DNA from: Prionace glauca
Taxonomy: Eukaryota; Chordata; Chondrichthyes; Carcharhiniformes; Carcharhinidae
Length of the DNA stretch: 64,000 bases
Direction of reading: 5' to 3'
Assembly: GCA_037974335.1 (NCBI GenBank)
Contig: CM075760.1
Location: 28,100,402 to 28,164,401 of the forward strand
Shown piece after piece: positions 10,190-21,478 of this stretch. The notes below the pieces were generated by a model. That model was not told the origin of the DNA. It ran no database searches and saw nothing but the letters and a program-made list of their open reading frames with translations. How positions within the stretch are numbered: the stretch's first letter is position 1; every line of letters begins with the position of its first letter. The position numbers and the translations under genes are program-made.

Positions 10190-11940
10190 TCGCTCCAAGT
10201 TGCAGTTCCGGAACAGCTGCAGCACCCACTCCAATAACACAAGACAAGCCAGGAGGCACAAACGGAACCTGAAGTGTCTGCATCCATAATTCTCATTAGA
10301 TGGGCGCGTTGACCAGAGACACTGGCGGGCACAGCATTCACTGTGCTCACTTTTCAAGGGGTCTGCCCTAAATGGTTTCCAAATTCAAGCAAATGCTGTT
10401 CCTCTTCACTCGCCCTAAAATGGCCGAGCACTTCACTCATTGATATTACAGGAAATATCTGTGCGTCTTCTCACCACAAACCGCAGTGTATTTAGAGCAA
10501 GAGTTTGTAAGTGAATTACAGAAGACCCGGCACTGAAGGTCTTCTGGACAAGAAGTTTTGGGTTCGAAGCCGCTTTGCAGCCTTTTGGCTACTGAGGTGT
10601 GTTCTTCACCTCGCCACCAAATGTTGAATATCAGGGTCTGAATTCTTCCAGTGTGCTTAATGACAGGTGGTGAGAACAAGAGAGTTTCCTGCTCACACAT
10701 ACTGCAGGAGGAACTGAAAGCCACTGCAGTAATTTGTCAGGCAGAATCATGGAGCAATCTAATGGAAATCTGTGGTCACCTAGGGCCATGTCAGGGCATG
10801 ATGCCTGGGGGAATGAAGGGGGGGGCGGGTGGTGCGGACAGGAGACTTAGAGAGTGAACTCTATAGAGCATTGTATTCTAATGTCACTCGGTAGTCTGAG
10901 TAAGACGCTTAGGACAATATGGATCCTCAATACGGATCCTCAATATGGCAGAAGGAGAAAGAGCGAGGATGAGTGAAAAGAGAGAGTGAGAAAGGTGTCC
11001 ATTATTTGGTTCAAATTTGTGACAAGTTCAATGTAACTGGCACATACTTAAATTCCCCATTCCCTTTACTCCAGGGTCAAAGTGACGAGAATTTCTGATT
11101 GAGAATTAAACATTCCCACTACCTCCTGCAGTGATGAAGTTTGTAATCACAACAACTATAATGAAAATGAAATTCCTTAGGTTCCTATTTGACCTCTGGA
11201 GTCTGTGAAAGGCGCTACATCAGTAAAAGTTCGATCTCATTTTTCGAGGGATACCTGTTTGTACAGGTTGCGTTCATTGTCTTTCTGTTTCCAGGGGAAC
11301 CGATCATTTTTATTTTTAATTTCATTTCCGTTATTTCAGGGTTTTTTTCCAGAATAGGTTAATGAATGGTCACCACGCACTGGGACCTCCCGGATTCTTT
11401 CTTCAGTCCCTTTACAGATTCTTTCCACCCCAGGAGAAACCGGCAGTCTATCCGGAACAACACTCTGGGAACTTACCGAGGAGACAGCGAAGTGTTTAGA
11501 AATGCTGCACCGTCAGAACTGTCAGCCTCTCGATGACCTGTTAAATCTGGGGTACCGTCTTCCCTCTCAGGTGGAGGTGCCACATGGTCACTGTTTCCAA
11601 AAACAGCAAGAGAAACATCCTGTTCGGAATGTGTTCACCAATCACAATGACTGACACAGCCAGAGCACTACAATATTACTGCATGAAATAATATCATTGT
11701 GAGTCCAAAAATAGCTGCTGTGTTTATTACATAAAACACTTCGGGACATTAAAATTTACAAAAATATTCTCAAGCTCATTCTTTTAAGTGTTCCGGTGTT
11801 TTAATTTTGCAATATATTTGTTATTCATAAAAATATTCTCAGTAAAAGATTGAGAAATCACCACGATTTCAGGTTCCATTTCAGACTCACTCTGATCCAA
11901 TGTTTGTCTCACGCTCCGTTACGTTGCGTGAGGCTCTGAG
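10190..11940. other. Intergenic DNA, nothing recognised
   Basis: No coding exon supported. A short direct repeat of GGATCCTCAATA(C/T)GG at about 10,920-10,950 is the only local structure noted. Confidence 0.45.
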
Positions 11941-11979
11941 AGTTTTTGTACAGGTTCAGCCCAGCTCTGAGTCTCTGTG
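11941..11979 (-). other. 23-RSS of the V segment at 12 kb
   Basis: Minus strand: heptamer CACAGAG (11979-11973), 23 bp spacer, nonamer ACAAAAACT (11949-11941). Confidence 0.88.
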
Positions 11980-12897
11980 GGTCTCAGTGCGCAGTAATAC
12001 ACCCCGGAGTCTGTCAGCTCTGTTTTAGACACTTGCAGCGGGACGGTGCGGGTTGTATCATTGAGCTCCGCTGAAAAACGGTCCCCTGGGGATGCCTCTG
12101 TGTTGTATCTGTCTCTCCTCAGCAGAAACTCCATGGACCCGCTGGAATGCTGTCGGTACCAGAATAAATAAGCAATGCTACCACTTGTAGTTGTGTAATT
12201 ACAGAGTAACTGAACAACATCTCCTTCAGTGACGGTGACTGCAGCCGGTGTCTGTGAAACAGAATCTCCTCCACAATGTCCTGTAAGAACGCAAAGAAAT
12301 ATTAAACTAAACAATGCGATTTCACCCTGCCCCCAACCCCACCCTGAACCCCCCAACCCCATCCCTCACCCCCAGAAACTGCCGCATTCTTGAACAATAA
12401 TCTCAGAAAGAAATCACATAGCACAACAAAACATATATTTCACAGTTCAGCCGCTGGAAAGAGGAGGTGTTTGTAGCGTTTAAATAAAACTTCCACCATA
12501 AACATTCTGTTCTTTCTAAAGAGATCAGTTCCTCGCCTTCAGTCCCTATAACTGGAAACAGCTCACGGTCTGTCTGTTTGAAATGTGGCGTTTGCCAAAC
12601 TCATCCACTGGTATCAGAGGAGCTTCAATCTGAGCCCAACTCATTCTCATTCCAGGAGGGAATTGTGCCTAATTCCAACAATGCTCAGCGTTGAGACCAG
12701 CGAGATCCTGATAATTTTTCGATGTTGTGATCAATCCATTCCCTGATCACCCACCCACTCATCATTTGCATTGAGCGAACCGCCTGACAGAATATATTAT
12801 GTGGTAGTGATGTATAACACAGAAATGAGCAACTTGTGAACCTACCGGTTAAAAGAACAGTCGCTATGATGAATACATACAAAGTAACAGGAGACAT
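11980..12897 (-). CDS. T-cell receptor V segment, two exons
   Basis: Leader exon 12897-12846 (MSPVTLYVFIIATVLLT) ends in phase 1 at GTAGG. The V exon 12280-11980 follows acceptor GTTCTTACAG after a 565 bp intron. The mature domain starts GHCGGDSVSQTP and has VQLLCNY, YLFWYRQHSSG, a FR3 with RFSAELNDTTRTVPLQV, and ELTDSGVYYCALR. An open frame continues upstream of the acceptor in the intron, but the leader exon gives the better start because it supplies a signal peptide. Not closely related to the other V groups in the window. RSS intact. Probably functional. Confidence 0.92.
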
Positions 12898-13545
12898 GTT
12901 TGCAGAGAGCTGGAAGCGGATTTGACCAGAATGGGTTGAAGTGTTTTCGTCAAGAGCTGGGAAGAGGTTGAGTCATATCCGGGCCCACGTTGATTGGTTC
13001 ACCACTGAAAACATCATCAGATAACATCCAATTGGCTTCAAGCTCCTTTGATCTCCAATTCAAGCAATGAACTCACAGTTCATTCATTTCCAATTCGTCC
13101 TGTTGGCGGAGGGACGATAGCATAAAAGTGAACGTGGTCATCCCAGTACAAAGGATTACATTCCTCTTCAGCCGTCATTTCAGGCAACGACCGGTCCCCT
13201 AAATCTTGATGGCTCTGTTTCCTCATGGAGAATGACAGCATTCATCCTTACAGCAACATAATGGTTTGTTTTCAATCATGTTTGGGATAGCAGCTATGAT
13301 GCGGGAGAGGATGAATGTTTAGCTGAAACATCTACTTCATAACAGGGGATGGAATAATGAATGGGCTGCGATATTTCCATTTCATGTTCCCTCACTTTGT
13401 AACTTTGTAGTTTATGAAATCCTCTTTCAGACAGGGAAATATATCTTGCCTCCCCATTCAACAACTGATTAATCTGCAAGTTTCATTGTGATAAATAATA
13501 AAACGTGTTTTAAGTCCATCATGTTACTTGCAACCAGAACATTTT
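12898..13545. other. Upstream DNA of the 12 kb V segment
   Basis: Non-repetitive; should contain that V promoter, but no element can be assigned. Confidence 0.4.
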
Positions 13546-13546
13546 A

Positions 13547-14868
13547 ACATAAGAACATAAGAAATACGAGCAGGAGTAGGCCATCTGGCCCTTCGAGCCT
13601 GCCCCGCCATTCAATAAGATCATGGCTGATCTGTCGTGACTCAGCTCCACCTTCCCACCCTCTCCCCATAACCCTTAATCCCTTCTCTTATCAAAAACCC
13701 ATCAACCCGTTTCTTAAAAATATTTAGCGAGGCAGCCTCCACCACTTCAACGGGCAGAGAATTCCAGAGATTCACCACCCTTTGAGTGAAGAAGTTCCTC
13801 CTCAACTCTGTTCCAAACCGCCCCCCCCCCCTTTATCTTGAGGCTGTGCCCCCTAGTCCTACTGTCTTTTTTGAGCGGGAAGAGTCTCTCCACCTCTATC
13901 CTATCCATCCCATTCATCATCTTATACGTCTCAATGAGATCTCCCCTCATTCTTCTAAACTCTAACGAGTACAAGCCTAGTTTATTCAGCCTCTCCTCAT
14001 AGCTCAATCCCCTCAACTCCGGTATCAGCCGAGTAAACCTCCTCTGCACTCCCTCCAGGGCCAAAATATCCTTGCGCAGGTGCGGCGCCCAAAACTGCAC
14101 ACAGTACTCCAGCTGCGGCCTCACCAATGCCCTATACAGCTGCAGCAAGACCTCCCTACTTTTATATTCAATACCCCTCGCTATGAAGGCCAGCATCCCA
14201 TTCGCCTTCCTGACCACCTGCTGCACCTGCAAGCTGAGTTTTTGCGACTCATGCACAAGGACCCCGAGGTCCCTCTGCACCGTCGCCTGCTGTAGTTTTT
14301 CGCCCCGTAAGTAATAGTCCTTCTTACCATTCCTCCTACCAAAGTGGACCACCTCACACTTGCCAACATTAAATTCCATTTGCCATTTCCTGGCCCATTC
14401 GCCCAGCCTATCTAGATCCTTCTGCAGACTCTCCACACCCTCCGCACAATTTGCCTTTCCCCCAATCTTGGTGTCATCAGCAAATTTCGACACCCTGCAC
14501 TCGGTTCCCTCCTCCAGATCATCTATATAAATGGTAAATAGCTGAGGCCCCAGCACCGACCCCTGGGGCACCCCACTAGTCACCAACCGCCAATCCGAAT
14601 AGCATCCATTGACCCCCACTCTCTGCCTCCTATTTGACAACCAATCCTCTATCCACGCTAACACCCTACCCCCAACTCCATGTCCCCTGACCTTCTGCAA
14701 TAACCTCTTGTGAGGTACCTTGTCAAGCGCCTTCTGAAAATCCAGAAAGACCACATCCACTGGCTCTCCTCTATCCACTGCCCTAGACACATCCTCATAG
14801 AACTCCAGTAAATTTGTCAGACACGACTTCCCTTTAATGAAACCGTGTTGCGTCCGCCCTATCAAGCA
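13547..14868 (-). mobile_element. CR1-type LINE, 3' third with open reverse transcriptase
   Basis: A 5'-truncated young CR1. On the minus strand it encodes about 370 residues of RT and its C-terminal tail. It includes FLDFQKALDKVPH, the finger/palm GVPQGSVLGP, the catalytic box KFADDTK, and QLEYCVQFWAPHLRKDI typical of CR1. The 3' end shows the octamer-type repeat (ATAAGAACATAAG on plus, 13,550). Near the 3' end, a run of C residues at about 13,822 shifts the last coding part relative to the other copies. It is the best-preserved LINE in the window but lacks endonuclease and ORF1, so it cannot move itself. Confidence 0.92.
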
Positions 14869-14934
14869 ATTTTACATCGATATTGTTTGATATAGCAATA
14901 CCGATATAAAAGAAAGTAGTCCCTGTCAGTGTTT

Positions 14935-15365
14935 GAAGTCTCATAACACCAAATTAAAGTCCAATAGATTTATTTGGTAGCACAAACCACTAGCTTTCGG
15001 AGCGCTGCCCCTTTATCAGGCGAGTGGGAGTTCTGTCTGTACCAGGATATGGTGTCGTTTGTAAAAACGGAGCGCCGATTGCTAGGTTCAACCCGGTCGA
15101 ACCAGCCTGCTCATGTTGGGAGCTCTGACGCTCTTTACTCCGAGGGTAGTTCTTCACTCAGAGGGTAGTAAGGGTGTGGAATGCCCTGCCTGCAGCAGTT
15201 GTGGACTCGCCAACTTTAAGGGCGTTCAAATGGTCAGTGGATAGGCATATGGGTAACTTTGGAATAGTTCAGGTTAGAGGGTCATTAGATTGGTTCCACT
15301 GGTCGGCACAACGTCGAGGGCCGAAGGGCCTGTACTGCGCTGGAATGTTCTATGTTCTATGACAC
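14935..15365 (+). mobile_element. Composite repeat: unknown element plus LINE 3' end
   Basis: 14,935-15,030 is a repeat with CCAAATTAAAGTCCAATAGATT and CTAGCTTTCGGAGCGCTG wording that I associate with dispersed shark repeats. From about 15,130 a plus-strand LINE tail follows (GTGTGGAATGCCCTGCCTGC, GAGGGCCGAAGGGCCTGTAC) and ends in TTCTATGTTCTATG, an octamer-type 3' terminus like those of CR1 elements. Confidence 0.65.
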
Positions 15366-15496
15366 TGACAGGCTATGAACAAAGATCACTCACAAACTAC
15401 ATGGTGTGAAGAAATTGTTAAAAACAACAGATCTGATTAGAAAAATCAACTCACACAATAGCAGCAGGGTCAGAGCTCCAAGAGGAAACAGGTATT

Positions 15497-15547
15497 TGGC
15501 GGGGGTGGGGTGGGGTGGGGTGGGGTGGGGAGGGGAGGGGAGGGGTT
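15497..15547 (+). repeat. G-rich pentamer minisatellite, G-quadruplex-prone
   Basis: Tandem GGGGT units followed by GGGGA units. At least eight runs of four or more G on the plus strand. Confidence 0.9.
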
Positions 15548-17292
15548 TGCTTCATGATAATAAAGGTGTACAAGAAAGTTTACAATTCGGGTCTGATTTT
15601 CAGACTGGGACTTGCAGCCGGCGCCTGGACTCTGAAATGTGGGAAGGGAAAGGAGAGGCGAGAGTTTTCCATTCCCCCCTTCAATGTGAGACTGAGAGTT
15701 CACATTATCACCGATTGGACTATTATGGGATGTCGGTCTCTGACGTTTCTCACGGTGCCACTGAGAGATTGGCTGTTTCTCAAACCATTGTCCACTTGAA
15801 CCGTCAATGACCCCCCGGCCCTCTCTGCACCCTGTGTGCAGCAACAGAGTACATTGTTTCACAACGGCTGTGCTCTGTTATCCTTCTAAATGAATAGAGC
15901 AGTTCATCGTCTGAGAATTATAGAGTCTTAAAGATCAAACAGACGCCATTCGGCCCATTGCTCGCGTACTGTCTCTGTTGAATGGTATCCACTTATTCCT
16001 AACCAACAGCTTGTTTTCAATATTGATTATATATATATTTCTCATTCCGTTTACTGCCCAAATATTAAATATCTTAGTAAATTACTTCTACATTATGTGT
16101 CCATTACAGATTGGCATGGATCATCGCAATTTCTAACATCGTCTGCTCAAAACACAAGTCTTCTAATCGCTCCCTCCACTTTCATAGAGTTAGCCTGAAA
16201 TGCTGCCATCCATTCACCCCGTGCGAGACCAGCCGGATTAATTCTGTTTCTTCTTAACCTTTTCCAAACTTGAATTGATCGGGTAGAAGTCTGCCAACCA
16301 CTTCTGAACAGAGATTCTGCTCTGTCCGGTGTGGGGGTGAAAATGCCCCAGTTGATCAAGTGGCACTTCCCTCAACACTGTGCTTCCTTATCCCAACTCC
16401 ACGTTTTCCAGTGTCTCACACACTGTCTGTCAGGTTAACACTGAAAGAGGAAAGAGTCTCCCGCTCAGCATTGCGCATTCTCATCCCAACTCTATCTTTC
16501 CCAATCTCTCTCACACACTGTCTCTGAGGTTAACACGAAACGAACGAAGAATCAATAAACTGATCCAAGTGTTGCGAACTGTGCTCGCGAGAATGATGTG
16601 TTCAGCGTTAGACTTGTAGCCTTGCTTTCTGAAATCTGTGTTGTGAGTAAATATTTGATTATTGATATGTTTAATGTCATTGGCAGCTTCTTCTCCTTCT
16701 GACCCGAGTCCTTTCTCTCCTTTGATTCAGTAAAATAATAATTATTTCTTATTTTCTGGCTCATTTCCTCTAGTTTTTGTTTTGCTATGGGTTAAACAGA
16801 GGCAGCCTTTTCATGAACTGAGTTGTATGTCTGTTAGTTACAGAATTGCATTCATTCACCTGTCTGAACAATCCCGCCAAATGGGGACATTTGGTTTCCC
16901 GCATTTATCATATTCAGTCCATAAATTGTTGCATTATTTGATTTATTTTATAGCGATAGGGTGGGTTGGACGGTGGTGGGTGGATGGGGTGAGAGTTCTC
17001 CTGAGAAGGAGATACCCAATATTAAGCAATAGAATGAACAGGTTCAGAGAGAGTCTGTATCATATGACGCATGCTATGTCTGTAACTCTGCAGACGGAAA
17101 CACCCACTTTTGGGGCAGAAATTGCCCCTCCCACTGCGCTGCAGGTCCAACAAACCCCGGACGAGAGAATAACATGCCCAATAACAGAAGGCAGTCAATA
17201 TGGGTCAGAGCGACAGCAGCAAAGACAGCTGACAATGCTGCTGTTATTTCTTCATATTTTCAATTCAGAACAGCGAAGAGTTAGTAACCAGT

Positions 17293-17306
17293 GCGCCCCC
17301 TGACGG
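17293..17306 (-). promoter_or_regulatory. CTCF-like motif
   Basis: Minus strand CCGTCAGGGGGCGC matches 12 of 14 positions of CCASYAGRKGGCRS and contains the strong AGGGGGCGC core. Confidence 0.4.
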
Positions 17307-17464
17307 AAGTTCTGAAACTTTCAATGTTGGGATAACGAGCAAAGTACAAATTTATCAATGGGGCAGTTTCCAGTGCCCGGGTTTTAGGAGATATGTTTCA
17401 GAAAATTCAGCCGTTTAAATATCTCGTAAATACTAAACATTAGTTACCAGTGGGACTTAGCCGT

Positions 17465-17625
17465 CGCTGGCTGGCCAGCATTTATCGCCCATCCTTATTT
17501 GCCCTTCGAGGGCAGTTGAGAGTCAGCCACATTGCTGTGGCTCTGGAATCACATGTAGACCAGACCAGGTAAGGGCGGCAGATTTCCTTCCCGAAAGGAC
17601 ATGAATGAATCAGATGAGTTTTCAG
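17465..17625 (+). repeat. Interspersed repeat with GAGGGCAGTTGAGAGTCA core
   Basis: Shares GAGGGCAGTTGAGAGTCA, GCTGTGGCTCTGGA and AGACCAGACCAGGTAA with 27,720-27,875 in the same orientation. A dispersed element of unassigned family. Confidence 0.75.
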
Positions 17626-18073
17626 ACAATGATTTCATGGTCATCAATAAATTCTGAATTCCGGCTCTCCCCAACACGAACTGAGTTTCTGGATTAATAG
17701 TTTCGCGATAATATCACGGAGCCACCCCCTCTTTATTTATGATATCACTTGATTTTTACTCTGTCTATTACACTCGGTACTTTTCAATCTCGATCTCTAT
17801 TTCAACAACTTCCTCATTTTCTGTCCACTCCTCCGACAATAACTGAAATTTCCTCTGTCCTATTTTCCAATCACTCAGTCTAGTTCACATGCTCCCTCTT
17901 TCCTCTTCACCATTTCTGTTTTCAACTCTCTTCATTTCTGACGGTGTTTTAATAATTAGATTCTATATTTTATTTTCAGTTGCGTCATTTCCTTTTTTGA
18001 CTATTTTAAAATAATCCCATCACTCCCTCCGCCGACATTGCAGACACACAGAGTGGATCTCACAGTCGATGCA

Positions 18074-18111
18074 GGTTTTTGTATGGGACCCCCCGTGTTT
18101 GTTACACTGTG
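18074..18111 (-). other. RSS (22 bp spacer) of the V segment at 18 kb
   Basis: Minus strand: consensus heptamer CACAGTG (18111-18105), a 22 bp spacer, consensus nonamer ACAAAAACC (18082-18074). One base short of the usual 23. Confidence 0.9.
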
Positions 18112-18444
18112 GCTCACGGCACAGAGATAGGTGGCAGTGTCTGTAACTCTGGCGTCTCTCACAGTCAGTGCACTGAATTTGGAGCCTCCCCCGATTGAGG
18201 CAGTGATCCTCTCGCTTTGATCGGTTCCTCTTCTGGCCATCACCAGATGCTGGGGTGGCTGATTCGGGGACTGTCTGTACCAATACCAGCTGGTAAACGC
18301 AGAGGTGATGGTGCAGTTGATGGATATGGTTTCCTCTTCGCTGACAACCTCCCACCGAGGGAGTTGCATCACCTCATCTGCTCCAGTCACTCCCGTGAAG
18401 ATCAGAGTGAAAAGCAGCAAAGAGAATCTGTAAATTCGGAACAT
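18112..18444 (-). CDS. T-cell receptor V segment with uninterrupted leader
   Basis: A single open frame runs from ATG at 18444 through a signal peptide (MFRIYRFSLLLFTLIFTGVTG) straight into FR1 (LPRWEVVSEEE) with no leader intron. FR1 Cys is in SINCTI, FR2 is WYWYRQSPNQPPQHLVMA, and FR3 ends KFSALTVRDARVTDTATYLCAVS. The W-x-W-Y run at FR2 and the TATYLCAVS end fit TRAV-like segments. Its relic twin lies at 4,692-4,939. It faces away from the pseudogene at 18,944, with 499 bp between the two ATGs. Loss of the leader intron is unusual for a V segment. Probably functional. Confidence 0.9.
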
Positions 18445-18943
18445 TTTTCAGATCATATGAAATTCCTGCTCAAGTAATTGTCCAAGGAGTTCAATTTAGA
18501 ATTAGGATATGTGTATAATATTCACGCGAAATAACAAGGAGCCAAAAACCCGCTCCAGTTGTAACAGTGGCGTCTCTCTGTCGAGCTGATAAAAGAAGCT
18601 GAGACTCGAGCTTTATCCGCTCACGGATGTCGATTCTACTGGAATCAGAGATGGAGAATTGAAACCGGAATAAATAAACCCCATCGGCAACCACATGTTT
18701 CCGGTTACCAATCTCGCCCCACGTGTCTAACTAGGAAACCATTCTCCCTATCAGAACACTGACTGAATCCAGCTCGGGGTGAATCCATTCACTGGCTGCC
18801 GGCTCACCAGCTACTAACCCCACAGCACCACCGCGGACACAGGGAAATGCAGTGAGAGCATCCCGAGGCAAAATATACAGGGTGAAGTTTGAAACAGATG
18901 TTTTCAAATATCCAATTGCTGTTTTACAGAACAGGCAAAGGAA
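18445..18943. promoter_or_regulatory. Shared upstream region of a divergent V pair (arm B)
   Basis: The 499 bp between two outward-facing leader ATGs. It retains sequence shared with 4,440-4,690 and, in part, with 7,740-7,870. It likely carries two promoters or a bidirectional one; inferred from geometry only. Confidence 0.5.
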
Positions 18944-19404
18944 ATGCTCAACATTTGGTCTGTTTGGATAATATTCATAACAAGTAATTGTGAACCAAAC
19001 ACATTTCATATTTACTTTAATGTTACAAACGTGATTTAAAATTAAATTTTAAGTATTCAATCGGTCTGATTTATTTCTGTTTGAGCAGGTTTATCAGATC
19101 TGAGTCATGGAGATTCTGTCACTCTGTCGCTATCCTCAGGATGAAAGACGGAAGAAGAAACATTGAGTTTAACCTGTACCTATGATATTACAATGATCAA
19201 CTACGTTTCATCCTGGTACAGGCAACACTCAGAGAAACAGCATCTATTTATATTGAGGGAAAATTCGATATTTGTTGAAGATATAACAGATTTTGCTAAA
19301 AGCCGTTTTTCTGGAGAGCTTCAGACATCGAGTAAATTCACCAGTTTGACTGTCTCTAGTCTGCAGCTGACTGACGCTGCCGTGTATCACTGCGCTTTCA
19401 GTCT
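18944..19404 (+). pseudogene. T-cell receptor V pseudogene, two exons
   Basis: The leader exon 18944-18983 (MLNIWSVWIIFIT, donor GTAATT) and V exon from 19098 (acceptor TTTATCAG) are preserved. The frame opens DLSHGDSVTLSLSSG, then hits a TGA in FR1. The rest is recognisable: LSLTCTY, SWYRQHSEK, TDFAKSRFSGELQT, and LTDAAVYHCAF with His in place of the second Tyr. The heptamer has decayed to CATCGTC (19405-19411), while the nonamer ACAAAACCT (19435-19443) survives at 23 bp. Twin of the working V at 3.9-4.35 kb. Confidence 0.9.
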
Positions 19405-20139
19405 CATCGTCATGGAAATCAGTCTGACTGATGTACAAAACCTGCCTTGAAACCGTGTCTGCTGTGGGTTGCACAGAATCGTGGGCAGATGCAGCCACAA
19501 TGCAACTGTCAGCCGGGCAAGAATCCTCATTAACCTGGGATCAGCCTTCACCCAAGTTTTTCAGTCATGGTGCCTCTTTGAGTCTGTGAGATCACTCAGT
19601 GGTGATCGATATTCAAGGAAACACCTCGAGCCGGGCTGCTTTCAGCACCTCGATAGATACAGCAGCTGCAGTTTCCGGCTTGCTCATAGTAACAAGAACA
19701 TTCCAGCCTGAAGGAAACATTCTGAAGCTCACTGGTCATTGGGAGAATTATATTCTCAATGTTTATTTTAGAGATCACAGTCACTTCCTTGTGAAATCTC
19801 TTCATTGTGGATACACTTCCTCCACAGCAACACTCTCATCGGGCCAAATAAACACAGAAAATAGGTCGCTGGAAAATGGCTTGTAAACCTGATTGGGATT
19901 GAATTGCTGAATATTAGACAGACACGGGGACTGGATCAAATGACAATTACTAAACTAAGTAGATCAAATAAATTTAAGAAGATCAGCGATAGTCCAACTG
20001 CCAGTTGAAATAAACTAATACAATTTCTCAAATGTTCCTTATCTCTTGTCGAGGTTGTGTTTTGCTCTGATATTTTAGGAAGGCATCTGTGATTCTCTCT
20101 GTGGAGAGTGAATTATTCTTTCTGTTTATCGGTGCGAGA

Positions 20140-20153
20140 GCAACCTCTGGTGG
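20140..20153 (-). promoter_or_regulatory. Weak CTCF-like motif
   Basis: Minus strand CCACCAGAGGTTGC matches 12 of 14 positions of the core; the central GGC is altered, so weaker than the others. Confidence 0.25.
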
Positions 20154-20273
20154 TACCTTACTGTGAGGTTTTGTCCGGGAACGTCAGTGTGTCGTCAACA
20201 ATCAGGAAATCAATGCTGATTTCAGCAATGATAGATTGTAATCTTGCCTCACCCCATCTACAACTTTGCAACG

Positions 20274-20480
20274 TGAATTTGTGTGTGTGTGTTTGTGCGG
20301 TGTGTTTGCATATGTTTGTATCTGCTTGTGTTTATGTATGTGTGTGTGTGTGTGTGCTTGTACTTGGGCGTGTTTCTGCATGTGCGTTTGTTTTGTGTGT
20401 TTTTCTGTATGTGCATGTGTGCGCTTGTACATTCGTTTGTGTGTACGTATGTGTGTGCGTGTTTGTGTTCATCCTATTGC
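20274..20480 (+). repeat. Imperfect (GT)n tract
   Basis: GTGT-rich low-complexity run with interspersed TTT and CAT. Open frames over it are composition artefacts. Confidence 0.9.
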
Positions 20481-21015
20481 GTCTGTTTTATGTTTCAGAT
20501 GATATACAGTAGTTCTTATACCATTTCCACGTTTTTACATCCAACATGTACCGTTGTTGCTTTTTTTATTTAGTGCTTCTGCCTGCCATCCTATCCGATC
20601 AGTGTGCCATTATATCATTTTGTTCTGTACCCTTTGCAGCGTTTATTGGCCTTGGTATTTCCTTACAACTTCTTTATGTTTTTTTCAGTTCAGGTGAAAG
20701 GTCATGTTAACTTTTTTTTCTCATTCGACAGGTACGAGCAGTCATTCTGGTTATTTTCAGCATAATCTTGCCTCCGTTTTGTACACGCTAGAATTCAAAC
20801 TTTATAATCTGTCAGATTTAATATTTTGTTCAGGGAGATGCGACAGCCAACAAATCATCAATTCCACTCCCACTCTCGGGTATATTTGTATAGTTTCTCA
20901 TTTGGCAAGAAAACCGAGCTTTAGATTTGCTTCTGTTATTAATTTAGGACCCAGCTGGTTATTTAGATTGAAATTGACATCAACCCTGCGCGATCTCAGC
21001 CTCTCACCGTGCTCG
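20481..21015. other. AT-rich intergenic DNA
   Basis: No feature recognised. Confidence 0.45.
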
Positions 21016-21017
21016 GG

Positions 21018-21290
21018 AGATTGTGTGTGACAGTGTTTGTGTTTGAGTGTGTGTGCATTTGTGTAAGTCTCAGTGTTTTACGTTGTCTGCATGTCTGTGA
21101 TTGCATGTCTGTTTGTGGGTATCTACGCGTTTGCCTGTGTCTGACTGAAAGTGTATGTCTCAGAATGTGTGTGTGGATGTTTGCATGTGTTTACCTGAGA
21201 TTGTATGCCTGTGAGTGTGCTTGCGCGTGTGTGCGAGTTTGCCTGGGTCTGTCTGAGAGTGTATGTCTGTGAATGTGTGTGTGTGCCCGA
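21018..21290 (+). repeat. Second imperfect GT-rich tract
   Basis: Degenerate TGTGTG-rich sequence with a loose longer periodicity (GTGTATGTCT and GTGTGTGT alternate). Confidence 0.85.
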
Positions 21291-21478
21291 GTTCACTTGC
21301 AGCTGTTTCTGAGATTGGTATCAATTCTGTGAATAGGTTTGTCGGCATTACAATAAATATAATAGGAATAAGAAAAATACAGCAGCACAATCCTCCAACT
21401 TTTCTATGCTTCAACTTAACCCTTCAGTAATCTGGGGATTCAGTGATGTCACAGACAGAAACCATTTACCTCATCTTG

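Larger units (their letters stand above)
15700..19900. repeat. Arm B of an inverted segmental duplication
   Basis: Inverted counterpart of 3,300-6,315 (landmarks given there). It is longer than arm A mainly because of insertions between about 16,620 and 17,740, including an interspersed repeat at 17,465-17,620. Confidence 0.8.

Noticed and set aside
9935-10357. 140-codon minus-strand frame
   Set aside because: Shadow of the V exon and its RSS on the plus strand.
10500-10640. tRNA-like B box GGTTCGAAGCC near 10,560
   Set aside because: No A box or cloverleaf around it; no SINE body follows.
13294-13479. Small frames upstream of the 12 kb V
   Set aside because: Short, no homology, and no leader-like sequence.
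15406-15862. Overlapping open frames of 94-134 codons on both strands
   Set aside because: They run over the G-rich minisatellite and the inverted-duplication flank; composition effect, no domain.
16782-17303. 173-codon plus-strand frame
   Set aside because: No recognisable domain, no splice or start support, and it runs through repeat-rich arm B DNA. Kept out for lack of evidence.
20108-20573. Long open frames rich in Cys, Val and Phe on the plus strand
   Set aside because: They are translations of the GT-rich low-complexity tract; three frames are open for the same reason and there is no start context or homology.
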